From Euglena gracilis (taxonomy: Eukaryota; Euglenida; Euglenophyceae; Euglenales), in contig CP154956.1 of the NCBI GenBank assembly GCA_039621445.1, forward strand, positions 51,149,204 to 51,213,203: DNA of 64,000 nucleotides, written 5' to 3'. Within the stretch, counting starts at the first letter, position 1. Each line of letters starts with the position of its first letter. Positions 34,921 through 46,969 of the stretch are shown here, one piece after another. The translations under genes were made by a program, and so were the position numbers. Under the pieces are notes generated by a model that was not told where the DNA came from, did not search any database, and worked only from the letters and a program-made list of their open reading frames with translations.

Positions 34921-35139
34921 ACATGCCCTAAACATATGCTGCGGCATCGCACCATCAGCACGCAAAGAGCTCAGCACTACACAAAGCCTGGTTTATGTGT
35001 ATAGGCGGACATCAATGTGATGCGTACACGTTAATATGAGCATTCCCCCCGTGTGAAAACAACGCTCATGTGATTGGTCCCCCTGGTGCGTCACGCGAGG
35101 ATGCTCATGAAATTCCACCCACGGCCTCCCCTCCTTTTG

Positions 35140-35171
35140 TCCCTCGTCCTCTCTCTCTCTCTTCCCCTCAG
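35140..35171 (+). promoter_or_regulatory. Probable spliced-leader acceptor of the kinase gene
   Basis: A CTCTCTCTCTCTTCCCC tract ends CCTCAG at 35,171, 30 nt before the start codon. A pyrimidine tract plus AG just upstream of the first ATG is what trans-splicing of a leader RNA needs. The leader itself is not in the window. Confidence 0.5.
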
Positions 35172-38100
35172 GCCACCCCCACCCCCTGCCGTCCTCTCCG
35201 GATGCTCCTCACCGTCGCTGCGGCAGTGTTGGCCGCGGCGGCCCTCACCGCCCACTCCGCCCCGGCCGCGGTCCGCCAGGGCACGCTGCGCCGCCTCTCC
35301 CACCCCGTCATCCAGACGTGGCACGACGAAGAGGTCGACGTGGCCAGCGCCATCCACCTGGGGCCCCCGGGAATTGCCCAGCGCCATCAACGCACCGCAA
35401 CACCAGAGAAAATTACATTCAATCGCAAATGTAATTTCCGGTTGAAAATTTCAAAGACTAAGCTTCAAACTTCAAATCTTCAAACTTCCGGTTGACCATT
35501 TGGGTGGGATTTCAAGGCCCTCAGGGGTTTACCTCTCGGTTTTTCTGCATTGGCGGGGTCAATGCCTTGGTGGTTTCCATGTTGGGGTGAGATTGTCCCG
35601 GGATGGTCGAGTGTGTTCTGTGCCCCCTTCTACCCAGAGGCCCTTGCCCTGTCCCCAGGCCAGGACGGTGACGTACCACCCGCGCCAGCCGCCCACCGCT
35701 GCCCTCCTGCGTGGGCTGCTGGTCTGCCGGCTGTCTGAGCGGGTGCAAGTCGGGGTAGAAACACGCAGGTAGGTGCAGTGCATCAGAATGTGCATGGGCA
35801 CCAGGTGCCCCCCCACTGATACCATGGGGTTGGCTTTGGTGAGAGCGGGGGGGGGGGGGTTCGAGCCGGCCAGGGGGAACAAAAGAGTACTGGTGTCAGG
35901 GGTCCCTGGCTACTCACCACGCAGCAAACTGGGCCAGAAGCGAAGTTAGCGCCGGCCAGTGCAACCAAGGGGGGGGGTTCGAGGCGCTGGCGCCGGCGCG
36001 GCGCCACTCCTCCCTGCCGGTGCTGCGGCTGCTGCTGCCGCTGCTGGCGCACTGCGTCCTGTGCCTTGCCAACGGGGCGGTGCTGGCAGCGCAGGGCCAG
36101 TACCCGGCCGTCGGACTGGCGGCGGGGCTCCTCGCCCTGGATGTGGTTGGCATCTGCCACGCCCCCGCCGCAAGGCGTGCTTTCTGCGGTGGTGGCGACC
36201 AACGCAGAAGGCTGGTCGGTGGCATGATTGACGGCCGGTCAAAAAGACTTCTGCCATGATGGAGAACAAGGTCCTCCGACGTAGTTCCGCCAGCACCTTT
36301 TTACCCCAGCAGCTCTCAGCTGGGTTTCCAGTCTGAAGTTGGGTTCAGCTCGTGTCCAACTCTTCCTTGGAAAGTATTCCGGCAAAGTGACTGGTGTTTT
36401 GTTTGGGTTGTCCTCAGGTTTTGGGTTGACCCCCATCGTTTTTTTCAACCCTGCTGCTTGGACCTGCGGCACGGGCGTCCCCCACTGGGCGGTCAGCGGG
36501 GCGGCGGAGGGGCCGCTGTGTCTGCTGCTCGGCGCGCTGCTGGCGTGGCCGCTCGGCGTCGGCTTCCTGTGCGCACAGCCCGCGGGGCTGTGCCCAGGGT
36601 GGTCCATGAGGGATGGGAATTTTTTTTCTCTTAAGGACTGCTCCTTAAGGACTGCCCTTGTGCCTAAGGGACAGCCAAAGGCCGATCTGGGGATGGAACG
36701 GGGTCAAAAACTTAAAAGTAAAAAAAAACCATTTTTTTTAATTTTTTGGGTGGATGGACATGATGCCGCCAGAAATCACCCCCCCCCCCCCAAATCGACA
36801 CATTTTTGCTAAAATATGATGGATTCCTGTGGATGTGTCGTTGAGTTGAACGACATTGCCATGACTTGCCATGTCATTGAATGTGCTGGGACGAGAATTT
36901 TTTTTCTTTTCAGGACCGCCCTGGCTGCACCTCGTCATCTCTGGCACTCTAGGCGCTCTGCTCCTGATCCACATGCGGCAGCCCCGTTGGTGGTGGGCTG
37001 CAGCCACGCCGGAGGTGGCACCCCGGCAACACGGCCCGTTTGTGCCGTACTGGGTTCTCTCCTCCGCAGCTGGTTTTGGGTTCCAGTGTTGGAGACTTTT
37101 TTTAAATCCCATTTTCAATGCTGCAAACAGAATGTGGCGGAGAGCCCGTACGCCTCAAGTGGACACTTCACAAATCCTTGGGCCATCACATTACTTCCCA
37201 ATGGTTGGCTTAAGGCGTGGCACAACTGTCCCCTCCCTGCGGCGTGTGCCCATACGAGCTTGGGTGGCTGGTGGCTGTCGCGGCGTGCGACGAGCTGCAG
37301 CCCCCGCCGATGGTGACGGAGGTCGGGCTGCTGCTCAACGTGCTGCTGCCCTGCTGCCTCTTGGTGGCGGTGACGATGGGCGCCGACCTGCTCAGCGCCA
37401 CCGACGCCCGGGAGCTGCACAGAGCCTGGGCGGGGCCCAATGCCTTCCCCCTCCCTGGCCGTGGTCTAATGACTGGCTCCTCGGTCGGTCTTTTCGCCGA
37501 CCCCGCGGCATATTTCCTCGGTCTCTTCAACTGCCACCTCCGCACATTCTGTCCCGGCGGCGGGAGCAGGAGCGCCGGGCCATGCAGGCCTGCATTGCCA
37601 CCAAGACACAGCCAGGGTGTAAAGTGAGGTGTGGTTTTGCGGGGGCGGAGTGGGGGTCAGACCGAGGGGGGGTCGGCACCCCCGGAAACCAAAAAATTGA
37701 TGTAAATTGATGTGTATATTGATGTATGAGAAAACGAAACTTTATGGTGCAGGTTTTGACCGATTTTTTTAAAAAAAAGTACACAAAAACCCATTTTTGA
37801 GCCTTTTTTTTCAAGGCCCAAAACATTTTTCTGGCGCGCTGTGCCGAGATTTTTTTTTGTTTGCATGGGCGGGGGAGGGGTTCCGACCCACCCCCCCCTT
37901 CTGGGGGGGTCAGACCCCTCCCCTCCTCTCCTCTCACTTTAAACCCTGGACGCAGCTGCTCGGAACGCTGGCCCACGAGGTCCGCACCCCACTGAACGCC
38001 ATGCTACAGTCCGTGCTGCTGCTGCAGGACTCCAGCCTGACGGCTGACCGGGGTTTGCCTGAGGCTGGCCGCCCTATATAACCAACCATCGCTCTGGGTG

Positions 38101-41100
38101 CAGTGGGGGTGTTTGCGTGCGAGCTTGTTGCGAGGAGCCGGTTCCTCACAGAAGCAGCAGCGGAAGCCTATTTTGCACTGATCAATCTACCTGATCCCCA
38201 AGAGCATGCCCCCCCCCCCCCCACCCGACAGCCGCTGTGAGGCAGCGAAGAGGTGTGCCGGACGTGGGTCGCCGTGCGTCCCCCAGGGGAGCCCCGCCGT
38301 TGACCAGCGGGTGCTGGCCCAGTGCATCGTGGACTGCGGGGAGCAGGTCAAGGCCAACGTCACGTCCGTGCTGGAGTTCATGCGCCTGCGCCACGGCAAG
38401 GTCCGCCTCAACGCCGCCGCGTTCCCCATCGCCGCCCTGTGCGAGTCATGCCTCGCGCTGGTCCGGCACTCCGCGGCCCGCAAGGGCATCCACCCACCGG
38501 CCCTGCAGAACTGGGTTTGAATGTCAAGTTGGCTGAGTGGCCGAAGTCCAAGGCGTGGCCAACCCCTCCCCTGCGTTGGTAGCCCCTGCAGGGCATCCTT
38601 GCCCCTCCCCTCGAAGTGCAGGGAGAGTGACCTTGAGTCTGCGCTCTGTGCGTAGCCCCACCCCCACACGTACTCCTTCCCCCTGGGGCCATTTGCGCCC
38701 CCATTTCTAACCCTGCTCTGGAGTCTGGAGACAGTTTCTCGGGGAGGGGGCAGGTTGTTTCTTCTCTGCCTTTTTTTCCGAAGCTCTTGCCTGGGGGGTC
38801 CGCGGTTCTCATTTCTTGTCCGGGCCGTGCCGCCAGCTCAAGATGGACCTCACCGCGTGCTGCAGCGGCTGCCTCGTGGGGGACGCCGCCCGGCTGCGGC
38901 AGGTGCTGAGCAACCTCCTCTCCAACGCCGTGAAGTTCGTGAAGGAGGGCCACGTCCTGCTGCGGGCCCCCCAGGGCCGGGCCGCGCCTCACGCCGGGTC
39001 CGCCCGCCTCCGCCCCGGGCCGTCCCCCGCCTCCCCACCCGGCCGAGCCCTACCGGCACGATGGCGAAGGGGGCCGGGGGCACGATGCATCCGCTTTGAG
39101 GTCTCCGACACGGCCAGGGCGGCCCCCCCCCGGGGCCACCCACCCCCTACCCGGGCCGTCCTGCTGTTGGGCTGCGGCATTGCCCCGGCGGACCAGGCGC
39201 GGCTGTTCCGGCCGTTCCAGCAGGCCTCGTCCGCGACGTGGGAGCAGCACGGCGGCAGCGGCCTGGGCTCAGGCTGGGGCGGTTGGCCGCCGCGCCCGGG
39301 GATGGTCGGGATGGGCTGCCGTGCTGCCCCCCCCCCCCCACCCCCCCCGGGCCCCTGCGGCCCGATGGGTTGCCCCGGGCCTGCGGGGGGCTCTGCATCT
39401 GCCAGGAGCTGGTGAACCTGATGGGTGGCCGCATCGGCATCGACCCGGAGCGCACCAAGGTGGGCGTCGGCAGCTGCTTCTTCGTGGAACTGACCCTGCC
39501 CTTCGTCCCCCTTGGCCAGGGATCCCCGCCGCTGTGCCCATTTCTCGGCGTTCTCCCAATGGTCGCTGCGTGGCAGCTTTTGTGGTTAAAATCGGAATTG
39601 GAATGTATTCAAAATTTACCTTTTGATTCGACCTGATCAGCTCATCCCCCCCCTCCCACCATTATGGGTGCCGTTCTTTTCCCCTTCCGTCTCGTTGCTT
39701 CAGCACATCCCACCCCCTATGCACACGCTCCAACGGGGGACGCGAGGGGCCCCTGCCCCCGCCAACCTCCCCCCGGCCCGGCGGGCGTCGCCCCCCATGC
39801 AGGGCCTCTCCCTCTCCTTCGCCCACAGCGCCCGGTCCTCCGTCTACACCTCCGGCATCTCCCCCTCCTGGACCTTTCCCAGCCTCCACCACTCCCGCGG
39901 CCCGGCGTCCAGGACACCCCCCCCCCCAAGGGTGGTGGCTCTCCTTCTGGGACCCACTGTCGTAAGTTTTGGGCCTGGCTAACAAACCAATCGCACAATG
40001 GTCTCGCCTGTGGCCAAACGCTGATGACAGGAAAGGTGTACTTCATACCCGGGGAATATCCTCCTGACGTCAGCATGCGTGCACTCGGTGTACAGGTACC
40101 GCCAATGTCGCAGATTCGTCACCATATGGGTGCATACAGGAGCCGAATCCTGGGGACTGCCCTGCCTGTGGCCTGGGAGGGCATCACGGCCTCCCGGAGC
40201 GAATGTGCGTTGCGCCAGGAGTCCGCGCAGGGCGGTATGGCCAACCTGCGAGCCTGCCCGCCTTGTCCCTCATAGCGATGCTGTTCACTCCCCGAACACC
40301 TGAACAGAGGCTTTTTTTAGGACCCGAGGGGAGTCCAGACCCACCCACCCACCCCCTGGGGGGGGCTCCCTGACCAGCCTGACCCCCCGCCCCCTCCCCC
40401 CGGTCACAAAACTCAAAAAAATGTCTGTCTCTGAAAGGTGGGCGGTGGGTTACCCAGTTGCCAACAAAAATACAAAAAATAGGGAATTACAACATTGATT
40501 TTACAAAAGTGATGGTTTTCAAACAATTTTTGTTATTAAATCCTCCAAAAATTCGTGAAATGTAAATTTCCATTTTTTTAACGTTTCTCATCCTTGCGTC
40601 ATTTGAGGGTTCATGCCCCCCCCCCCCCGGGACAACCCGCCCCACCTCCTGGGTGTGGGGGTCCACCGCCCCAGGCATTCCCCACCCCTTCTCCTCTCCC
40701 TCCACCCCAGCTCTGGCCCTGCCCTCTGTACTCCGGACTGGCTGGTGGACCTGGCGGACGTCTCCCTCACGACGCGCTCCGGCCTCCCCCTGGCCATGGA
40801 CCCCCTGCTGGCCTCCCTGGCGGTCCACGACACCCTCGCCCAGGCCGGGCCCGCCGGCGTGGCCCGCGACACCCGTGGCACCCCCATCGTTGCCGTGGCT
40901 GCCCCAAAGCCTGTGGGTCCCCCCCCCCCAGACAACCCCCAAGATCAACTGTCCTTCGTTTTGGGTCGGCTCGTCACGGAGAAGGTGACCCCCAGACTTC
41001 GGTTCCTGAGGGGCCTCAAACAGTCAGGTAATGACTCTTGGGGAGGAGTGCCACTGACTTGATGCGAGGTGCACCGCGGAGGAGGTGGTGGGGGCCCATT

Positions 41101-44100
41101 GACATGCCAACGCCATTGGCTCCAAAACAGTGGCCGGGGCTCCTTTCCCCCCATCGACGAGCTTTGATTATTTCCCAGCCGCCTGAAGGGCGGATGGACG
41201 GTGACGTTTATATTTGGCTTTCGGTGCAAAAATAGGCCAAAAGATGGGCCGAATTTGGGCTGGCCAGGGCAATTTTTTGGAAAAAATCTCTTTTTTTTGC
41301 ATAACTGGCATGTAGGGGATATGCAAGTTGCATAATGTGCATTGTTTTGCGTAATCCAAAACCCTAAAATTTTTCACTTTTTTGCACGATGAAATTTTTT
41401 GAACAGTCACATTTTTTGCATTTTTTTTGGCATGTTTTGCCTTTCCGATTTTTTTGGGGGTATTTGCTCAGGCAAAACAGGCAAATTGTTCCACACCCGG
41501 ACAACTTGAAGTTGCAAACTGCACGGTTTTGGACCAAATTCACATTGGCAGTAGTTGCATAATGGAACATAAGTGGTTGCAATTTGGTGAACCACCACTT
41601 GACCTTGCAGTTTGCACCCACATTTTCCTTTGATTTGCATTTTTGGAGCAGGCAAAAAAATCATTCTAACTCCGCTTTAGTGGAAAAGTGCACAGCCCCG
41701 GGGAGCTTCAAGGGAATTTACCCGCAACTTGCTGTTTTTTTACACATTTTTTTTGCTTTTTTTTGCATATTTTGAGGAGCCTTGTTGTATATTCCCTCCC
41801 CCCCTTGACAGTCTTTTGGGCATTTTTGCAGTTACATTTTTTGGGCACCCAATTCGACCCCAGTCAGGCCCAGTTCCAGCTGAGGGACAACTATGGGGGG
41901 AGGGAGGGGTCGGCCAGGAACATATTTTCCCTGCCAGCCCAAAGTTTCCAGCCTCTGAGCTGGACCCCCTCCATGGGGGCGTCACTAACTAACTCTCTGG
42001 TTACACCTTGGAACCTTGTGAGGTGCTCTTTTTACAGCTTTGGCAAGTGCTTTGGCAGGCGCTGGAGCAACAAAAAAATTTGCTTACCTTTTTGAATGCT
42101 TTCGGAGTGCAATTCAGTGAAATTTTCCATGGGCAATTTACGCCGCCTAAGTTTGCGTCAGAATTTTTTGCAACAAATTTTTTGAGCAATTTTTTTTTGC
42201 GAACAACCCAAACAAAAATTTCCCGCAAGGTGAGCAATGTTTGGTGGGGCCAGGCTCTTTTCCTTTCCGGCGTGAGGCAGAGGCTGATTGCTGCGTGTTG
42301 TCTTCCCCGAATCCAAACCCCCACCCCTACCTCAGGGCCCTTCTCCTGCTTCCTGTGCCGCACCCCGTCGGCCGGCCTCCCACATACCCTCAGGGGGGTG
42401 GATGGGCCGGGGGCTGGAGCCTTCCCTGGGTCCCGGGCTGGAGGCCTCGATAGCGTTTTCGACGCGATGCACTGGAGCGTTTTTGGAAATCCGGCTTGAC
42501 CGGGGTTGGGGCGTCTCCCCTCCGGGGGCGGCGGGGGGGGGTGGTCTCCTGCCAGGCCGGGTGGGGGGGGACTGGACCCCCCTCACCCCCGGGAGGGGGT
42601 CGTGAAGGGCGGCCGGCTCGGCGGGCGGCCCTGCCCTGGCCCCGCGGCGCCCCTCCCCGAGGCCGGCCGCCACCCGTTCGCCCAGGAGGAGGTGCTGCTG
42701 GCGGACGACAACGCGCTGAACCGCATGGTGATGGGGCGCGTGCTCCAGGCGATGGGCTTTGCCAAGGTGCACCTTGCCTCGGACGGGGCGGAGGCGGGGG
42801 CCCTGCTGGCCTCCCCCCCCCTCCGCCTGGGGAGCCGGCGATTACAAATTTACAAATTCTTTGAACAAAAATATTTTTGTGTAATGGCTTGACCCCTAAA
42901 AATCCACCTCTTTCCGTTCATGTGTCTGCAGTGTTCCAGTTCTTTTTTGTCCGATCGTCAAACAGAGCGAACCACAGGGCGGTCCATAAGGGACGGGAAG
43001 TTTTTTTTTTCTTTTTCGTTAAGGACCGCCCCTTAAGGACCGCCCCCCCGACCAAGGATCGACCGGGACTTGAACGGGGTCGAAAACCAAAAAGTCGAAA
43101 AACGCATTTTTTGACGCTATGGGCGGATGGGCGATGTTCCAAAAGTGCCAGGAATCACTTTTTTTCCCGAAGTCGACCCGTTTCGGGCAAAATACGGCCA
43201 CTTTTCGGTCATGGATTTTCAAAAAAATTTCTCGGCTGTGCCGGGACGGGATTTTTTTTTTTTTTTTTTGCTTAAGGACCGCCCTGGCGAACCATGGTGC
43301 GACCGCCTTCTGTTTTGAACGACCTTTACGGGGATCGAACGGCCGTTTGCCGTTGGGCCCGATGGCCCCGCCAACGCCCACCACTGTGGTGAGCAGTGGC
43401 CCCCAAAGCGGCGCTGGCGATGTGGCGGGCGGCCCCCGAGGTGCGGTTCGTGGTGCTGGACTACCGCATGCCCCACCGCGACGGGCTGCAGGTCAGCGCC
43501 GAGATCCACCGCGAGTACATGGCGACCGTTGCCCCCCGCCGCCGGGGGGGCCCCAGCAGGGGGTTTCATAAGGCAACGCCTCTGCAGCTGGGGGGGCCAT
43601 GAGCCTATCAACCTGACGGCCTCAGTGCCCAAATGCATGTGTTTTTGAGCGAGCAGCAATTACAGCGGCCACTCTCTCCCCTGATCAGGGACGCCTTTGT
43701 ACCTGTTCGGGTTTCCTCGCCGTTTGGCTGGGACGACGTTTGGCTGGGGCGCCACCATCAGAGGCCGGTCAGTGTTTGCCGGGGTTGCCCCCCCCATCCA
43801 ATCCTTCTGCCCTACTCTCCCCCCAGTGGTCGGGTGTTACGGTCCGCTTCGACCTACCCCCTCACCACCGTGGCCCCCCCTTGCTGGCCGCCGTTCTGCG
43901 TCCTCCTCTCCGGGGAAGACGTCGACCTGGACGAACAGCTGGCCGACTATGGCATCGCCGCCTGCCTGACAGGCGTCCCGGGGCCCTTCCCTTCCACCTT
44001 CACGCCCCGGGTGGTCGCTCACGGAAGATAGGACGGTCAGCCCGCGGCCCAACCACTTCAACTTTTCTGGCCCTGGGTTTTGTTTTGGTGGGGCCTTGGC

Positions 44101-45021
44101 CAACCGTGGTCGCTAAATTATTGCAAACACAATGACCCAAACTCCAACCGTGTTGTGTCAAACAGTGGAACCTGTCCTGCTCAACGCCGTAATATGTGTC
44201 CTACAGGGTACCGAGCGAACCCAAAGAGCGAACTTGGGTTATTAGACATAGCGGCACCCTTCACCCTTGACCCTCGCTCGGGTCCCACTAGCGTATTGAC
44301 CCGAGTTAAGTGGCTGTTTGGGGTAGCAAGGACCCTGGACAGGAAAGTTTGCCATGTTTTTTGCATCGGAGGCTTTACCACAACCCTACTCCTTTAAGAA
44401 ACCTCTGAACTTTTTCTTGTGATCGCCGTTGCAATTTGGTTGTGCCGCTGCAGACTGTGGCCTGCGACGGCCCCAATCAGTTTTTTTGGGGGGGGGCATG
44501 GCCCGCCCCAGCACCAAACCCACCTCTCTTGACCTCCCACCCATGCCCTCCCCCTTCCACACGCACCATCTTTGGTCGGTGCTTCATCAACTGCGCTGTC
44601 AACACAGGGGACTGCTGGTCTCTGGTAAGTGCAAAAGAATGGATTGTGCATCCATCCTCAGGATTGTCTGAATTCGCCGTGGTCTCCCCCACAAGAGGGG
44701 TGCCACGTCAGCGTCCTGGGTTCCAGGGTGAGGGATGCAGGGGAGGGGCAGGGGGACACCCAGGCGCCCCCCCCCCCCACAGGGCCCCCGGGCGGTTGAC
44801 GCCCGAGGACGGCGCCGAAGCCCACGAGCCGGCAGCAGCTGGAGGACGTGCTGCCACTGTTTAGGTGGGGTGTCTCCCCCCCCATAAGGAGGGGTTGTCC
44901 CCCCCACACCCGGTGGGGGGGGGGGTCCTGACCCATCCCTCCCACCTGTCCCTTATATTGAACCCTGCTGTGGAACACCCCCTCCGGTTGCTTCAGTTGC
45001 ATGTTGTATGGCAAGCCTTGA
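35172..45021 (+). CDS. Membrane-bound hybrid histidine kinase with receiver domain, about 19 exons
   Basis: About 820 residues. The start Met at 35,202 opens a hydrophobic MLLTVAAAVLAAAAL helix, and exons to 37,416 add roughly six more membrane helices (for example LLLPLLAHCVLCL, LYLVISGTLGALLLI, GLLLNVLLPCCLLVAV). The kinase core follows: H-box GTLAHEVRTPLNAM (exon 37,953-38,045), N-box RLRQVLSNLLSNAVKF, G1 EVSDTGCGIAP, F-box LFRPFQQ and G2 GGSGLG. A Ser/Pro linker leads to a receiver: VLLADDN, phospho-acceptor in VVLDYRMP, and APKPTS supplying the conserved Lys. Exons: 35,172-35,341; 35,658-~35,738; ~35,981-36,232; 36,459-36,591; 36,929-36,997; 37,245-37,416; 37,557-37,605; 37,953-38,045; 38,305-38,494; 38,838-39,111; 39,169-39,266; 39,389-39,513; 39,761-39,906; 40,750-40,925; 42,639-~42,795; ~43,400-~43,535; ~43,880-~43,968; 44,804-44,858; 44,973-45,021 (TGA). 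It should autophosphorylate on His and pass phosphate to its own receiver. The stimulus is unknown. Confidence 0.85.
36592..36928 (+). other. Nonconventional intron, exact CAG/CTG register
   Basis: Starts GCCCAGGG and ends CTGGCTGC, phase 1 on both sides. The joined codons continue a membrane helix. The 8-mers before CAG (GCTGTGCC) and after CTG (GCTGCACC) match at six of eight positions, a possible decayed target duplication. Confidence 0.8.
39112..39168 (+). other. 57-nt nonconventional intron inside the G1 box
   Basis: Starts GGCCAGGG and ends CTGCTGTT. Its removal turns EVSDT...GCGIAP into a continuous G1 box, which fixes both borders to the base. Confidence 0.88.
40926..42638 (+). other. 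1.7-kb nonconventional intron before the receiver domain
   Basis: Starts CCCCAGAC and ends CTGCCCTG, phase 1 on both sides. It contains AT-rich sequence with TTTTTTGCAT runs (41,280-41,780) and the dispersed CAGGCCCAGTTCCAGC repeat at 41,865-41,965. A further small exon inside cannot be excluded. Confidence 0.6.
44859..44972 (+). other. 114-nt intron derived from the hAT-like MITE
   Basis: Reads GTT-TAGGTGGGGTGT...CCTTATATTGAACCCTG-CTGTG. This corresponds to the reverse complement of an end of the MITE found at 8.8, 11.4, 52.9 and 59.1 kb: its terminal repeat CAGGGTTCGATATAAGG through ACACCCCCACCTAAAC. Ends TAG and CTG can pair with one G-U. Splicing gives a 15-codon final exon ending in TGA. 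Confidence 0.7.
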
Positions 45022-45319
45022 AAGGGTGTTCCAGACCCCCTCCCAGCACGGCGGCGGGGGGGGGGGGGTCGGGATGGGTCAGGCTTCCTCGAAACTGAAC
45101 TCGGGGCTGGGAATTTTTTGGGTATTGTGGACGGCAAAAAGCCAGGCAGGTGTCAGGCCCAAATGTCAACATAATAGTCAGTCAGTTTTGAAAACTAGTC
45201 ACCCACGTCATACCCCGCCCCCCGGGGTCTGGCCACTTGGGCCAAAATGGCCAAAAACCAAAGCATTTCACTCTGGGCACACATCCCCAGGAATGAGGGG
45301 CTGTACACCTGTGCCAGCT

Positions 45320-45420
45320 GCAGATCGGCATTGTCAAATTTCAAGCGCCTTGCAATGCCGTCTCTAACCAGCCGGTGCGGCCGCTGGCTCTCCACCAGGC
45401 TTCCCATCAAAGTGGAGAGA
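45320..45420 (-). CDS. Candidate minus-strand exon, product unknown
   Basis: The minus strand reads LVESQRPHRLVRDGIARRL, then KFDNADLQLAQ. The frame is open, charged and protein-like, and it ends at GCACAG followed by GTGTAC, which could be a conventional donor or a CAG-type nonconventional start. It could belong to the same gene as 46,167-46,302. Borders are approximate. Confidence 0.4.
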
Positions 45421-46166
45421 ACGCAGAAACATCCAGCAGCGGTGACAGCCACAACTGGTCACAAACCCATTCCGGTATTTTCACCTGCGGATACCGTTGC
45501 GGGGGATTAGGGGTCGATATAAGGAGGGTAGGGGAGGCGTCCCCAGGGATAGATGGGAAGGCGTTGAGGTTGTTGGGAGGGACCACCCCCTCCCTGGATG
45601 GTGGAGGGGGTGTCCGGACCATACCATTGCTTAAGGTGTGTCCGACGTACTGGAAGGCCTGCTGGAGGGGGTCAGACAGGCTTCTTTTTAAGACCCCCGG
45701 GGGGGGAGGGGGGCTCCCCCCCCCCCACCCAGTGTGCGGCGGCACCCCCCCCGGGGGGGGGCCCCCCCCCAAAATCGGGCCCGTTAAAGGCAATTTCCAA
45801 AAATTTTCGGCGCTTCGCGCCGAAAAGGTACACCCAGCGCCTCTCGCGCGGGACCCCCCCCCCCCCCCGCGGGGGGGGGGGGGGTCCAGCCCTGACCCAC
45901 CCACCCACCCCCCTCCCCCCGGGGGGGGGGGTCTGCTGACTTAAAAAGAAGCCTGGGGTCAGACTCCCCCCACAAAAAAAATGCTTCTTTGAAGCAAAAA
46001 AAAACAACAACAGCATGATAAATGCAACCGATTGTGTGGAAATTGCGAAATGTGATACCCAACCACACAGCTCTCATCCTTTGGCCTAGTCCGCGTTGTC
46101 TGCCCACCCGAAAAACGCCCCGATTTCGCCCGATTTTTCCGGTTTGGTGGTGCTCTGCCACTGAGT

Positions 46167-46302
46167 AGCAATGTCCCACAAGAAGCCTGCCCATCATCTG
46201 CCTCCGCTGTGCCTTCACATCTGGAGGAGACTGGGCCTGGATCAGGACGGCTGGACTGGTCGGCTCCTCCTTCGTGACGACGTCCGTCAAAGGCGCTGAG
46301 TC
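46167..46302 (-). CDS. Candidate minus-strand exon, product unknown
   Basis: The minus strand reads TDVVTKEEPTSPAVLIQAQ, then PPDVKAQRRQMMGRLLVGHCY. The right border follows CTGGGCCA-type sequence that fits the nonconventional 3' register (CTG at -8). The left border fits ACTCAG or TGGCAG at the 5' register. Composition differs clearly from the surrounding repeats. No family recognised. Confidence 0.45.
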
Positions 46303-46969
46303 TGGGCCAGGACAATCCCAGAAAGAGAGAGCACACAGGGGAGGGATCGATATCGGAGGCCTTCTGGAAAATTGCGGGCAAATTGAGGGGGAATTGTGGG
46401 AATGGCGGTTTCAGGAATTGGTACAGTTCTGCTGAAAGGGACTGACAAAATCATCACAAATTTGGTCAATTTGCAACATATATGGAAATTTTGAGCCGTC
46501 ATTACAAACAGTAAACAAAATTTCCAATAAAACGGTACAAAAACATGATTTTGTAATTTTGAGAACATACAGGTTCTGGAAATATGGAATTTATTAAATG
46601 AAAATTCTTATTAAAAAAAGCAAAAAAAAAAATGCCTAAAAGTTTGGTCTCAGGTAAAAATGGTTCAGGAAGCGGAATTCTTCCAAATTGAAATTACTTC
46701 CCACCAGAAATTGGGAGAAACCTTAAAAAAAAAGGCAAAAATTGTTAAATATTGTCAAAATTTGCAAATTTTGCAAATATTGGAAAATTTGCAACTGAAC
46801 AGCACAAAAAAGACTTGGGTTCCCTCATGGTTCACAAAAAACCTGCACCCGGGTTCCCTCATGAAACACTCAAGGAATGGTGAGAAATCATTCGCCTTCA
46901 TTTCAGGCAACAAAAAAGGGGGGAAACAGCAAATTACGGCAAAAAAAGCAGGCGAAAAAAAAATCGCCA

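Noticed and set aside
28180-44000. Short direct repeats (4-10 bp) at most exon ends, read as ciliate-style pointers of germline-eliminated sequences
   Set aside because: Searching for any short repeat near a GC-rich border nearly always succeeds. The CAG/CTG register gives better domain continuity at several junctions (FPYEGGF, TWIIKP), fixes phase independently and needs no repeat. Only the 30.8-31.2 kb case keeps a full 8-bp duplication.
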